Of a stretch of DNA of 64,000 bases, positions 26,532 to 35,625 are shown piece after piece. Below the pieces are notes generated by a model that had not been told where the DNA came from, did not search any database, and saw only the letters and a list, made by a program, of their open reading frames with translations. The DNA comes from Sphingopyxis sp. OAS728 (GTDB taxonomy: Bacteria; Pseudomonadota; Alphaproteobacteria; Sphingomonadales; Sphingomonadaceae), in NCBI RefSeq assembly GCF_014873485.1, contig NZ_JADBDT010000001.1:4458501-4522500 (forward strand), in the 5' to 3' direction. The stretch's first letter is position 1. The number at the start of each line of letters is the position of its first letter. The translations under genes were made by a program, and so were the position numbers.

Positions 26532-28411
26532 TACTGCGCTGCCTTTTCGGGATCAGGGTCGCTCTCATCCTTCAGCCAGTAGCGAAACCAGTCGAGATTG
26601 CGGACGTAGGCCGCCAGCTTCTGTCGAGGCTCCACCTTGATATGCGGTGCGAGCGGAAAAATGTGCGTCTCGCCGATCTCGGCAGTCGCGACTTTCGAAA
26701 TCAATTCGACGGTCTGACGTGCCTCATGTTCGGGGAGCTGCAACAACAAGGGCGCTCCGAGCTTGTCGAGATTCGACGCAACCGATATTCGCCGCCAGCC
26801 GTCGGGATCGTCGTCGGGGGACCCGACGCCGAAATATTGCTCGAGATTCTCGGCGAACATCTTGCGCCCGGGCCGCGCGTTGAACCAATAATAGGCGGGT
26901 CCCATCTGCAGCGAGGCGATCGAGGCTGCGCGGAGCATGTCGCTGTGCGTCGCGATCCACATCGTGACTTCGCTCCCGAAGCTGAGACCGCCCATTCCGA
27001 CGCGCTTGCGATCGGCGATCCCCCGACGGTCGAGTTCGTCGATCGCTGCACGAACCGCGGCCATCGCGAGCCCGTATCGATCCTCCGCCTTCGCGCCGCC
27101 CGGGAGCGCATTGATGCAGAGCGCCGCAATTCCACTGGCGGCAAGTGCCCGCAGTGGCCATTCATCCCCCAGTCCGCCGCGCGGATAGCCCGTGCATCGA
27201 TAATAGGTGACGAAGAGCGGCAGCCGCCCGGGGATCTTCGGGCGGATAAGTACGCCCGACGCACGGCTGCCGCTCACCTGCCACGCGACGGTTTCGGCAA
27301 CGAGCCCGTCGTCGTCAGGATAGCCATTGGGTGATGCGATGATTGTCTTGCGCCCGTTGAAGCCGATGCGAACGAGGCGAGGGGCGATCGAGGGTGCGGC
27401 TTCGACACAGAAAACTGCGCGCGGGACAGGAGTGCAGGCTGTGCTTTCCAGCCGGTTGCCCGCGAGCAAGCCTTCGCCGGACGCCAATTTCCGGATATTG
27501 CCGGTCTCTGGCGTCCAAATATAAAGCGTCTGCCGATAAGCGCCGTCCCGGAGGGTCGTTACGATCCTGCCACCCGGGGCCCCGATCCACGAGGAGAGGC
27601 GTAGCGTGGCGTCGGCGCACGCCGGACCTGTAATGCACGCGCCAGCAGCCTCGAGGGCGGCAGCCGGAGCGGCAGGAAGTTCCAGGGTTGGCCGATCGGC
27701 CAGCGCCGAAATTGCTGCCTCGGACAGCGGGCGCTCCTCGCGGGTGTCGAGCTTCCATGTTCGCAGGATCGGAGGGCCCTGGGCGAGGAGGGGTGCGCGG
27801 TCGAACCAGTCGCCGGTGAACCGCTGCGTCGCGTGGCGACCGTTCACGATCCCGCCCCGGAAGAGGGGAGCGGCAAGGTCGGTGCGGCCATCCACCAGAA
27901 CGCCGGCCTCGCGTTCACGCTCCTCGGCGCGCAACGTCTCGGCGCGCGAGGGAAGCTGCCTGACGACCAGCGCACCGTCGGGAAGAAGCGCGAAATTTTC
28001 GATATCGCCATCGGCGACGATCGCTGGGGCAAAGCCAGAGCCGTCGATAGTGCTTTTCCAGAGGCCGACCCGGTTGTCAACGAGCGCACGAACGACGACC
28101 GTCTGACTGTCCGGCGTCCAGCCGATTTCGCCGGGCAGGATGCTGCCCGCGTCATTGGATAGCGCGGCGCCAAGATGCCCCAGCGAACGGGGGTTTGTCC
28201 TTCCGTCGGCGGCGACGATGAACCATTCGGCGTCGATCCGGTTGTTCGCCGTAGAAGGTCGTTCGACGCGATAGGCGAGCCATTGTCCGTCAGGAGAAGC
28301 TGCCAGCCCAGAGATATCGGCGATCTCGGCGATCTCGCGCGGCGTCACCTGGCTGGCCGCAGGCGACGCCGCGGCCAGCAGGGCGAGCGACAGGGCGTAC
28401 CGCCCTACCAC
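26438..28411 (-). CDS. Lasso peptide isopeptidase (AtxE-like serine hydrolase)
   Basis: A 657-residue prolyl-oligopeptidase-fold enzyme with a signal peptide (cleavage after about residue 20, PAASQ). A beta-propeller-like N-terminal part (WLAYRVE, DSQTVVVRALVDNRVGLWK) precedes the hydrolase domain with the nucleophile Ser477 in GLSFG, an acidic residue in LPEHEAR (561-563) and His590 (APHIKVEP). The Ser-Glu-His pattern suits lasso isopeptidases, which open the macrolactam. It should act in the periplasm on peptide brought in by the TonB receptor. The GTG start overlaps the receptor stop by 7 bases, so the two are coupled. Confidence 0.87.
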   Translation of the reverse strand: MVGRYALSLALLAAASPAASQVTPREIAEIADISGLAASPDGQWLAYRVERPSTANNRIDAEWFIVAADGRTNPRSLGHLGAALSNDAGSILPGEIGWTPDSQTVVVRALVDNRVGLWKSTIDGSGFAPAIVADGDIENFALLPDGALVVRQLPSRAETLRAEEREREAGVLVDGRTDLAAPLFRGGIVNGRHATQRFTGDWFDRAPLLAQGPPILRTWKLDTREERPLSEAAISALADRPTLELPAAPAAALEAAGACITGPACADATLRLSSWIGAPGGRIVTTLRDGAYRQTLYIWTPETGNIRKLASGEGLLAGNRLESTACTPVPRAVFCVEAAPSIAPRLVRIGFNGRKTIIASPNGYPDDDGLVAETVAWQVSGSRASGVLIRPKIPGRLPLFVTYYRCTGYPRGGLGDEWPLRALAASGIAALCINALPGGAKAEDRYGLAMAAVRAAIDELDRRGIADRKRVGMGGLSFGSEVTMWIATHSDMLRAASIASLQMGPAYYWFNARPGRKMFAENLEQYFGVGSPDDDPDGWRRISVASNLDKLGAPLLLQLPEHEARQTVELISKVATAEIGETHIFPLAPHIKVEPRQKLAAYVRNLDWFRYWLKDESDPDPEKAAQYQRWAAIRAARDALSSERSQRSISAISSNRK

Positions 28412-31338
28412 CGAATGACCGCCTGGATCGCCATCGAGCGGCCGATCGGGCTCGCTTTCTCGGGGTCGTATGCGAGCGCAGAGGTGTTGCTACGGTTGAA
28501 GACGAGCGGTGGATCCTTGTCGAACAGGTTGAGGACACTGAGGCCCAGCGACAAACCTCGCCCGTTATCGTCGCCGCCGATTTTCTGGCTGACATTCAGA
28601 TCGACCGTCGTCCACGAGGGAACGTGCTGCACGGGGTTCGCGGTCTGATTTCGGTAGCCGTCGATATAATTGACGAAGCCGCCGACCGAAAGGCCGTCCT
28701 TCGACCAGCCGAGGCGACCGCGAAGCCGCCATTGGGCCGGATTGGCATAGGTTCCGACGACATCGACCGCCGGTGCCCCGGGCGTGAGCTGGCGTCGGAT
28801 CGAGAAGATATGCGTTCCCCCCAAGCCGATATCGAGCGTGCCGCCGGCAAGTTCGGGCGCATAGCCGAGGTCGAAGTCGAGCCCCTTCTGCTGCTCGCGC
28901 GAAAGATTGCGGATCTGGCCGTCGAGAATTGCGACGATGTCGGTCGTCGCGGCACCTACGACGTTGAAGAAGGTCGGTGCATCGAAATAGCTCTGGACCA
29001 GCGCGAGCGGAGGGTTGTCCTGGACCACGCCTGCGAACAGGTCTCGGTTGGCGAGGAAGCGGGTATAGTCCTCGCTGGCCGTCCCGATCCGCCCTTTATA
29101 GTCGACCTCATAATAGGTCAGCGAGGCCTTGAGCCCGGGGATCGAGGGCGGCGCGAGGTCGAACCCAGCTGTCCAGGTCGTTGCCTTCTCGGGGCCGATG
29201 CCCGGCGCATAGCCGAACAATGCGAGCACCGTCGACACGCCGGTTGGTGAAGCGGGATCGGGCACCTGCTCCGCCGTGTACAGCGAGATCGCGGGACCGA
29301 CGAGTTCATCAAAGGCCGGGGCACGAAAAGATGTTCCGTAGCTGCCGCGCAGTGCAATGCCGTCAAGCGGCTCCCAGCGAACACCGAACTTCGGGTTCGC
29401 GGTACGGCCGACATCGCTGTAATCCTCGATGCGTCCCGCCACCGTGAGGTCGAGGCGCCGGAAGCCGGGAACCACGTTGTCCGGTCCGAATATCGGCACC
29501 AGAAGCTCCGCATAGGTCGAGCGGACATGGCGCGGCCCAGGAAAATAGTCGAAATCGTCGATCGAGGACGTAAGCGCGCTGATGTCGTTGATCGACACCG
29601 TATCGTAGCGTTCACGTCGATACTCCGCGCCGATCGCGAGGCGCACATCACCCCCGGGCAGCCGCATCAACGGCCCGTCGGCGCGGAGCGCGGCGGACCA
29701 GCTCTCGAAGTCGTCGACCGAGGAAAAGCTACCGCGGATGCGGTCGATCGTCGCCGGGTTGTTAGCGGTGCCGTTGCCGAAGATATTGAAGGCGGTGGCC
29801 GGATTGGCGTCCGCGAGCGCTGCCGCCAATCGTGCGCGGTTAGGGACATTGAGGCGGTCGAGCGTGCTCTTCTGTCTGCCGAATGCGCCGCCCAGTTGGA
29901 TGCGCCATCGGCCGACCTCCTGTTCCAGTCCCGCCGACGCCGTGATGCCCTGCGACTTGCCGGTGTCGATTTGCGGCCCGAGATCGTTCACATAGCTGTA
30001 GGTGACCGTCACCGGCTGATTGGTGCCAATCGGATCGATATAGTATGGGTTGGTTACCGGCACTCGCGCGGCCTGCAGATAATCGCTCTTGGCCACCTTC
30101 CGGAAGCGACGTTCGGCAGCAAGAATATTGGCCCGGAGCGTGAGACCCTCGGTGATCGCGAGTTCGCCTGCCGCATATAGACTATGCGTGCGCTGGTGAG
30201 GAAGAATGTCGCTCGCCTGCCGCTGGTCACGCTTGTTCTGGACCCCGGGAAGCAACGCCGACGCCGCCAGGGTGCGACCATCCTGTCCGTCGGGGATGCC
30301 GAAGCGCTGACCGTTGGCCGCGGTGATCGTCCCCGGCGCAGCATAGAGCGATCGATAATCCGGCCCCCCGAACGGCCGGAGGTCCTCGGCGAAGAAATCG
30401 CGCCTCGAGCCGGGCAGCGCGCTGCGGTCGGAAAACTGGTAGGCGAGGACGAGGCGTCCGCCGCCCCAGTGCTTGCCAAAAACCTGGCCGACCTGAATTT
30501 CACCCATATCGCCATCCGCCGTTCCCGCTCGCAGCAGCGTCTCCGCGCCTTCGAAGCGAGTACGCATCCGGATATTGACCACGCCCGCGACGGCGTCCGC
30601 GCCATATATTGCCGAGGCGCCATCGGTGAGCACTTCGACTCGGTCGATCGCATTGACCGGGATCAGGGAAATGTCGGCGAAGACGCCGCCGATCCCACCT
30701 AGGGCTGGCCGGGCGCCATCGATCAACACGAGCGTGGAAGAGGTCCCGAGCCCGCGCAGGTTAATGCTCGACCCGCCGCTGCTGTCATTTCCCCCGCCGT
30801 TGCGCGTCGTCGTTCCCGAGACCGTCTCGTTCGGCCCGCCGCCAAAGGCTTGCGGCAACGACTGAAGCATCTGCTGGACCGTTGCATAGCCGGCCTTCTC
30901 GATCGCGGCACGATCGAGCGTGACGACCGGCGAGCCGATCGGCCCGGCGCCGCGGATGCGCGAACCGGTGACGACGATCGCATCGCCGTCCGCGTCAGTC
31001 GAAGCGAGGTCCGCCCCGGCATCGCCGTTTCCCTCGCGGATCACGAGCGCGCCATCAACGATTTCGGCGATCAGGCCGGTACCGGAAAGCAGGCGGGTGA
31101 GGGCGGCGTCGGGGGTGAGGCGGCCTTGCGCGCGGCCGCTGCGCTTGCCTTCGGTCAGGCTTCCCGAATGTACCACCTCGCGGCCCGACACTTCGGAATA
31201 TTTGCGGAGCGCATCGCCGAGGCGCTGCGGCGCGATGTCATATATGCGCTGGTCGGTTTGCGCGTGCGCCATCGGCGCATGGAGCGCCGCCGGCGCTGCG
31301 GTCGAGGCCATCATCGCGGCCAGATATTTCATTCGCAT
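28405..31338 (-). CDS. FecA-type TonB-dependent receptor of the lasso cluster
   Basis: A 977-residue outer-membrane receptor. After a signal peptide (to about PMAHAQ) come an STN signalling domain (IYDIAPQRLGDALRKYSEVSG), the plug (INLRGLGTSSTLVLIDG, VEVLTDGASAIYGADAVAGVVNI) and a 22-strand barrel. An STN domain means it talks to FecR in the periplasm. I chose ATG 31338 because GGGAGGG lies 4-12 bases upstream and a signal peptide follows; the frame is open 210 bases further. It probably imports the cognate lasso peptide. Gene order after FecR and sigma, and the overlap with the isopeptidase, support this. Confidence 0.9.
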   Translation of the reverse strand: MRMKYLAAMMASTAAPAALHAPMAHAQTDQRIYDIAPQRLGDALRKYSEVSGREVVHSGSLTEGKRSGRAQGRLTPDAALTRLLSGTGLIAEIVDGALVIREGNGDAGADLASTDADGDAIVVTGSRIRGAGPIGSPVVTLDRAAIEKAGYATVQQMLQSLPQAFGGGPNETVSGTTTRNGGGNDSSGGSSINLRGLGTSSTLVLIDGARPALGGIGGVFADISLIPVNAIDRVEVLTDGASAIYGADAVAGVVNIRMRTRFEGAETLLRAGTADGDMGEIQVGQVFGKHWGGGRLVLAYQFSDRSALPGSRRDFFAEDLRPFGGPDYRSLYAAPGTITAANGQRFGIPDGQDGRTLAASALLPGVQNKRDQRQASDILPHQRTHSLYAAGELAITEGLTLRANILAAERRFRKVAKSDYLQAARVPVTNPYYIDPIGTNQPVTVTYSYVNDLGPQIDTGKSQGITASAGLEQEVGRWRIQLGGAFGRQKSTLDRLNVPNRARLAAALADANPATAFNIFGNGTANNPATIDRIRGSFSSVDDFESWSAALRADGPLMRLPGGDVRLAIGAEYRRERYDTVSINDISALTSSIDDFDYFPGPRHVRSTYAELLVPIFGPDNVVPGFRRLDLTVAGRIEDYSDVGRTANPKFGVRWEPLDGIALRGSYGTSFRAPAFDELVGPAISLYTAEQVPDPASPTGVSTVLALFGYAPGIGPEKATTWTAGFDLAPPSIPGLKASLTYYEVDYKGRIGTASEDYTRFLANRDLFAGVVQDNPPLALVQSYFDAPTFFNVVGAATTDIVAILDGQIRNLSREQQKGLDFDLGYAPELAGGTLDIGLGGTHIFSIRRQLTPGAPAVDVVGTYANPAQWRLRGRLGWSKDGLSVGGFVNYIDGYRNQTANPVQHVPSWTTVDLNVSQKIGGDDNGRGLSLGLSVLNLFDKDPPLVFNRSNTSALAYDPEKASPIGRSMAIQAVIRW

Positions 31339-31420
31339 TCTCACCCTCCCGGTCGCGGCCGTGATGGCCGTCCGGGGGTGCAAAATGCCGGGGGGCGAAA
31401 ATTTCCCCCCTGCGTGCGAA

Positions 31421-32329
31421 TTATTTTGCGGCGAGGATGATTTCGTCCGTCCGATCGTCGACCGCGAGCCCGAAGGCGGCCGCGAGCTTGCGGGCGAGGG
31501 CGCCGCTGTCCGCGAGATCGAAGCGCCCCGAGACCGGGAGCGTCGCAAGGGCCGGGTCGGCGAGGCGGACCGGTTTCGCGTTCACCTTGTTCGCGCTCTC
31601 GAGCACCGAGCCGAGCGGAAGATTGTCGGCCGCGAGCAGGCTGGTCGCGACGGGGCTCACCATCATACCGACCACCTTCGGTCCCTCGGCCGGCACCTCG
31701 GCGCTCTGGCCGGGCTCGAGCCGCAGCGCGGCGCCGCCGCCGCTCGAACGTACCTCGACGCGGCCGCTGACTAGGCGAACGCGCGGAGGGCCGTTTCGCA
31801 GATCCACCTCGAAGACCGTGCCGAGCGCGGTTGTCTCCGAACGGCCGGCGATGACGGTGAACGGACGCGAGGCGTCGTGCGCGACCTCGAAACGTGCGGA
31901 GCCGCTCGTGAGGATGACGACGCGGCGCCCAGTCGTGAACTGGGTTTCGATCTTTGCGCCATCAGTCAGAATGACCTTGGTACCGTCGGCGAGTTGCCGT
32001 TCTTCGCTCGCATTGGGTGACTGTGCCGTGCGCGTTTCGTCGTGCAGTGACTGCATATAGAGCGCGCTACCTGCAACCAACACCAGCGCGGCGGCAGTGG
32101 CGAGCCCCCATTGCGACTTGGCGCGCTTCCGGGCCTTCGTCCGCGCCATTGCCTCAACGCGCGCCGGCGACATGCTGGACCCCACGGCATAGGCCTCCGC
32201 CGAACGGGCATAGGCCGCGGCGTTGCCGGGCTCGCGGCGCCACGCCTCGAACGCTTCGCGGTGCGTGTCGGCATCGGGGCCATGCATCAGGCCGACCCAA
32301 TCGTCCGCCTCCCGCTGCTGCCGCGTCAC
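31421..32329 (-). CDS. FecR-family anti-sigma factor / signal transducer
   Basis: A 302-residue protein with a cytoplasmic N-terminal anti-sigma part (DDWVGLMHGPDADTHREAFEAWR), one membrane segment (ATAAALVLVAGSALYM, about residue 78-95) and a periplasmic FecR domain (SARFEVAHDASRPFTVIAG). The GTG start overlaps the sigma-factor stop (GTGA). It should hold the ECF sigma factor inactive until the ligand-loaded receptor signals through its STN domain. Confidence 0.9.
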   Translation of the reverse strand: MTRQQREADDWVGLMHGPDADTHREAFEAWRREPGNAAAYARSAEAYAVGSSMSPARVEAMARTKARKRAKSQWGLATAAALVLVAGSALYMQSLHDETRTAQSPNASEERQLADGTKVILTDGAKIETQFTTGRRVVILTSGSARFEVAHDASRPFTVIAGRSETTALGTVFEVDLRNGPPRVRLVSGRVEVRSSGGGAALRLEPGQSAEVPAEGPKVVGMMVSPVATSLLAADNLPLGSVLESANKVNAKPVRLADPALATLPVSGRFDLADSGALARKLAAAFGLAVDDRTDEIILAAK

Positions 32330-32904
32330 GATTGCCGGTCTCGCGCCTTGCGGATTGCGGTTACGGCCTTGCTGATGAGCTTTTCCACGCGCTTCACACC
32401 TATGCCTTTGATTCGAGCTATTTCAGAATAGCTGAGATTTTCGACGCGGTGCATAAGGAATACATCCCGTGTGGTGGCATCGAGGTCTGCGAGAGCCTCC
32501 TCGGCGCGTCGCAGGAGGTCGCGCGCTTCGAGCACGTTATGCGGATCGGGACCAGCGACATCTTCCTCCTGGAAACTGTGATGCGCCGAATGCTGGCGCC
32601 GCACGCCGGTACGCGCGCGTTCCCTCAGAAGCGTGCGCGCAGTTTGCGCGAGATAGGCGCCCGGCTTGTCGCCGATATGGAAATAGCCCTTCGCGCTGAA
32701 GAAGCGTCGAAAACTCTCCTGAACGAGATCGGCGACATCCTGCGGATGCGCGTTGCGGCGAAAGAAGCTCGTGAGGCGAGGGCGCTGCTCGGCAAGGATC
32801 GCCTCGGTCCGCGCGGCGCGACCGAATCCTTCCCAGTCCCCGGGCGGTATCGATTCCCCATTGCTCAGCGCGGGGCGGCGGTCGTCGTCATCGTCATAAT
32901 CCAT
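32326..32904 (-). CDS. ECF sigma factor (FecI-like)
   Basis: A 192-residue sigma-70 family protein. Region 2 (LTSFFRRNAHPQDVADLVQESFRRFF) and region 4 (LADLDATTRDVFLMHRVENLSYSEIARIKGIGVKRVEKLI) are clear. It begins the sigma-FecR-receptor-isopeptidase operon and probably activates the receptor gene, which follows an 82-base gap after fecR. An acidic start (MDYDDDDDRR) is notable. Confidence 0.9.
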   Translation of the reverse strand: MDYDDDDDRRPALSNGESIPPGDWEGFGRAARTEAILAEQRPRLTSFFRRNAHPQDVADLVQESFRRFFSAKGYFHIGDKPGAYLAQTARTLLRERARTGVRRQHSAHHSFQEEDVAGPDPHNVLEARDLLRRAEEALADLDATTRDVFLMHRVENLSYSEIARIKGIGVKRVEKLISKAVTAIRKARDRQS

Positions 32905-33818
32905 AGGTCTGCCTTCCAGCCCGGAAGGAGACGGCAGGTAGCCGGGTGTTGAGTCTCGCTTGACGACGAGGCCGCAACCTTTGGCCCGAAGGCTTGGACA
33001 TGCGTCGCGGCCACCCGGCGGGATGGCAAAAATCCGTGATCGTCAAGCGGGTGTCTCAATCCCCGGCACCGCGCTTCTCACACCCGATGCGGAAGTGAGC
33101 ATAGCTCTCCGCTACGGCAGGGCAAGAGTCAGGAGGGAGATTGATCCAGAATGAATCTTGTTGTGGTGACTGCTGTGCGCCCGATGTCGGCCGTTTCGGC
33201 CTCGAATGGCTTGTGCCTGAAAGCGGCCATTTAGCTGGAGCCGCGGAGTGCGATCACTTTGCGTTTAAACCGATCCGTTCATCGGCGGATCACCGCGCGC
33301 GATATCTGCCGCAGGACGGTCCTGAAGTGCCATAAATAATGGGATTCTGGTACTCGCTTGCTAAAAGAGCTCTACCTTTCGACAGAGCCCTTTCAGTCCT
33401 CTGAGATCGTGACCAAAGGAAGCCCCGTCGGCTCTCCGGGTCGCGGGGAGAGCCTCTGTTTCCGAAAGCTAGGCCTATCTCACGGTATGTCTAGCCAATT
33501 CGGCAGTCTTTAACGTCGAATGTCAGCCGTCGAACAAGCTGGATGTTGACCTCGAGGCCAAGCCCCGGTCGCGTCTGCCTATTGGAGCGTTGGCTTGGGA
33601 GAGAAGCCGTTCTTATGTTCGGTTTGTTCGGGGAGGCGGCGCGCGGGGTCGGGATGCGGTGGGACTTCCTTCTCGGGCGAAACGGGCCGCCGCTTAACGG
33701 GGCCTTTCGTGCTGTTTGCCACCTTGATGCTATGCACGGAAATCTCCCAGTCCAATTGAAGCTTCAGCCCATCGCGGTCCAGCAGCAGCGCAGCCGTGCC
33801 AAGAAAGATTAGCGTCGG
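32905..33818. other. Gene-poor stretch between sigma factor and small-protein genes
   Basis: Holds the presumed promoter of the sigma-factor operon near 32910-33060, a hairpin with perfect 8-bp arms (33430-33437 with 33447-33454) and a degraded copy of the intergenic repeat family (around 33180-33240, CTGAAAGCGGCCATT). Small frames at 33141 and 33543 have no ribosome binding site that I trust and no recognised family. Confidence 0.4.
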
Positions 33819-33998
33819 CTATTGCGCGCTGTAACCTGTGAAGTCTGGCGATAGGCCTCGACGGTGTCGGAAGCGATTCATCCGCTTGACATAGTGGCGG
33901 GCGAGATTGAGGGCTTCCATTTGCTGCCCGTCCTCCGGCGCCAAATCCGCCGCCATCAGTGCGATTTGGTGATGATAGAGAAGCTGGTTCATATCCAT
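33819..33998 (-). CDS. Small protein, paralogue of the 35626 gene N-terminus
   Basis: A 59-residue protein, starting MDMNQLLYHHQIALMAADL. The first 50 residues closely match the start of the protein at 35626 (MDLNQLLYHHQMALIAVSQ, then YxKRxNxxRxRRGL and DF). Charged helices and no signal peptide suggest a small cytoplasmic protein. Function unknown. The conserved pair makes it likely to be real although short. Confidence 0.6.
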   Translation of the reverse strand: MDMNQLLYHHQIALMAADLAPEDGQQMEALNLARHYVKRMNRFRHRRGLSPDFTGYSAQ

Positions 33999-34059
33999 GG
34001 CGGAATCCTGAATTGAATATGGCGCGGATGCGTGATGGCCTCTCGGGGATGTCAATGTC

Positions 34060-34362
34060 TCACGCGTCGGGGTCCGATATCTCGCAACGTCGTTTGACAA
34101 TTTCGTCAAGCTTCCCCGCGGCCGCTGCCGCCATGTCGGCAAGAATCCACGGGACCGCCCTGAGATTATTGCACGCGGCCGGTCCTATGGCTTCGATCAG
34201 AACCCGTTCGATGTGGTCGGCCAAGGTTAGCGCCTGCATCGGATTGGGTCGTGAAATAAAGATGTGCGGATGAAGAGTCTCGAGCGCTGCTCGAATGATC
34301 TCTTTTTGCTCCGAAGGTGAGATTTGGGGGTGCGGAGGTCCAGGCATGACGGGCTCGGTCAA
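34060..34362 (-). CDS. Small hypothetical protein
   Basis: About 100 residues. A TTG at 34362 follows GGAGGAAACC by a normal distance; ATG 34347 is the alternative. Residues include SEQKEIIRAALETLHPHIF and ADHIERVLIEAIGPAA, which look like amphipathic helices. No family recognised. It lies next to two other minus-strand small genes. Confidence 0.5.
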   Translation of the reverse strand: MTEPVMPGPPHPQISPSEQKEIIRAALETLHPHIFISRPNPMQALTLADHIERVLIEAIGPAACNNLRAVPWILADMAAAAAGKLDEIVKRRCEISDPDA

Positions 34363-34399
34363 GGTTTCCTCCGCGCCGCTTCCAATGTGCGGATGACCG

Positions 34400-34606
34400 C
34401 TATGCGAGGCATTGCCTGCGCACTTCGGCTGCAAGGCGATCCTTTTCGGCGCGCGCCTCTTCGGATTTCAGCTGACGAGCTGCCATGATTCGCCAAGCGG
34501 CTGCCGAGCGAAGGTTGCGCTGCCGGACCTGCGCAAGATCTGCTTTGGCGGCTTCCGCTTCGCACCGTTCGGCTTGCTCGCGATAATGATCACTTGTTAC
34601 TGCCAC
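34400..34606 (-). CDS. Small helical hypothetical protein
   Basis: A 68-residue protein with a GTG start, preceded by AAGGAA. The block SDHYREQAERCEAEAAKADL and the following RQRNLRSAAAWRIMA form a charged helical protein of a kind widespread in sphingomonads and rhizobia. No function is known to me. Confidence 0.6.
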   Translation of the reverse strand: MAVTSDHYREQAERCEAEAAKADLAQVRQRNLRSAAAWRIMAARQLKSEEARAEKDRLAAEVRRQCLA

Positions 34607-34788
34607 GGCGCGTTCCTTTCGTTCAACCAATCAATAGGGGGCAATACGCCCGAGTTCGCGGCGTGAGAGCGTTGGCCTACGCCCTGCCTCAACGGCGCGG
34701 CGCATCGATCGTCCGCCGAGAAGGAGGCCGGTCAGGCTGGAGAAAATGGTGCTACTCTGAAAAATGTCAAAATCCTTGACTATAGTTC

Positions 34789-35043
34789 TCAACGGCGCTT
34801 GCCTGGAGCGCCAGGATTCCCCGGGCCGCGATCGCGATAGACGATGCGGCCCTTGGTCAGATCATAGGGCGTCATTTCGACGCGCACGGAATCGCCCACC
34901 ACCGAGCGGATGCGGAAACGCCGCATCCGTCCGGCGGTATAGGCAATGAGCCGGTGGCCATTTGCGAGTTCGACGCGAAAGCGCCCGTCGGGCAGAATCT
35001 CGTCGATCATCCCGTCAAGGGTGAGAAGTTCTTCCTTGGCCAC
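34789..35043 (-). CDS. infA: Translation initiation factor IF-1
   Basis: An 84-residue S1-fold protein ([34 protein letters not shown], quoted in parts: [44 protein letters not shown]). It is full length. It follows the cold-shock protein gene by 8 bases in one operon. The C-terminus is longer and more basic than in the usual infA, so this may be a second, cold- or stress-linked copy. Confidence 0.9.
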   Translation of the reverse strand: MAKEELLTLDGMIDEILPDGRFRVELANGHRLIAYTAGRMRRFRIRSVVGDSVRVEMTPYDLTKGRIVYRDRGPGNPGAPGKRR

Positions 35044-35051
35044 CCGACGCG

Positions 35052-35258
35052 TCAGGCCGTTTCGAGATTTACGGCTGAAACCTTGCCGTCACGGCCGGTC
35101 TCAAGGTCGTAGCTGAGGCGCTGGTCCTTGTTCAGCGTTGCCATCCCGGCGCGCTCGACGGCAGTGATGTGGACGAAGCTGTCGCCCGAGCCATCCGCGG
35201 CTGCGATGAAGCCATAGCCCTTGTCGCTGTTGAAGAATTTGACGTTGCCGATCGGCAT
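35052..35258 (-). CDS. Cold-shock protein, CspA family
   Basis: A 68-residue OB-fold nucleic acid-binding protein with RNP1 (KGYGFIA) and RNP2-like (DSFVHIT) motifs. It probably acts as an RNA chaperone. GGAAA precedes the ATG, and infA follows at once. The upstream 300 bases could carry a long, structured leader as in other csp genes. Confidence 0.93.
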   Translation of the reverse strand: MPIGNVKFFNSDKGYGFIAAADGSGDSFVHITAVERAGMATLNKDQRLSYDLETGRDGKVSAVNLETA

Positions 35259-35625
35259 GGATGTTTCCTTTCACGAAAACAGGGTATCCGCCGGCAAAAG
35301 CACCGGCAGAGCTGGAAGCGTGAGAAGGGAAGAAGCGACCCCCGCGGGGGCATCAAATTTCCGTCGCAGGCGACGTTAGCGATCCACGTATAAGTCAGCG
35401 ATCTCAAAAAATCAAGGAATTCCTTGCCTTTCAGTTTGTCGACAAATTGGTCGGCCGAGAGCACGAGGTCGATGTTCGCCCGGGACGCCTGAGGTCCGAT
35501 CAGGACATTTCGACATGCATATGGCTTGTAATGCAGCATCCGGACGCCCACATGAGGGTATCCCCGGCTTGGCATTGCATGCCGGTGACTGAGAGACAAT
35601 CGCGCTCCCGCAAAAGGGAGCAGAC
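35259..35625. other. Intergenic region with csp leader and promoters
   Basis: Divergent promoters for the csp-infA operon (minus) and the 35626 gene (plus) must lie here. The csp-proximal part is AG/CT-rich with possible base pairing (around 35283-35310, GCCGGCAAAAGCACCGGC). No gene is convincing. Confidence 0.35.

Noticed and set aside
33430..33454. tRNA or small RNA at a strong hairpin
   Set aside because: Only a single stem is seen, with no cloverleaf, anticodon loop or CCA end; kept only as part of the gene-poor stretch.
33141..33812. Short plus-strand frames at 33141-33335 and 33543-33812
   Set aside because: No convincing ribosome binding site or family, and one overlaps repeat remnants.
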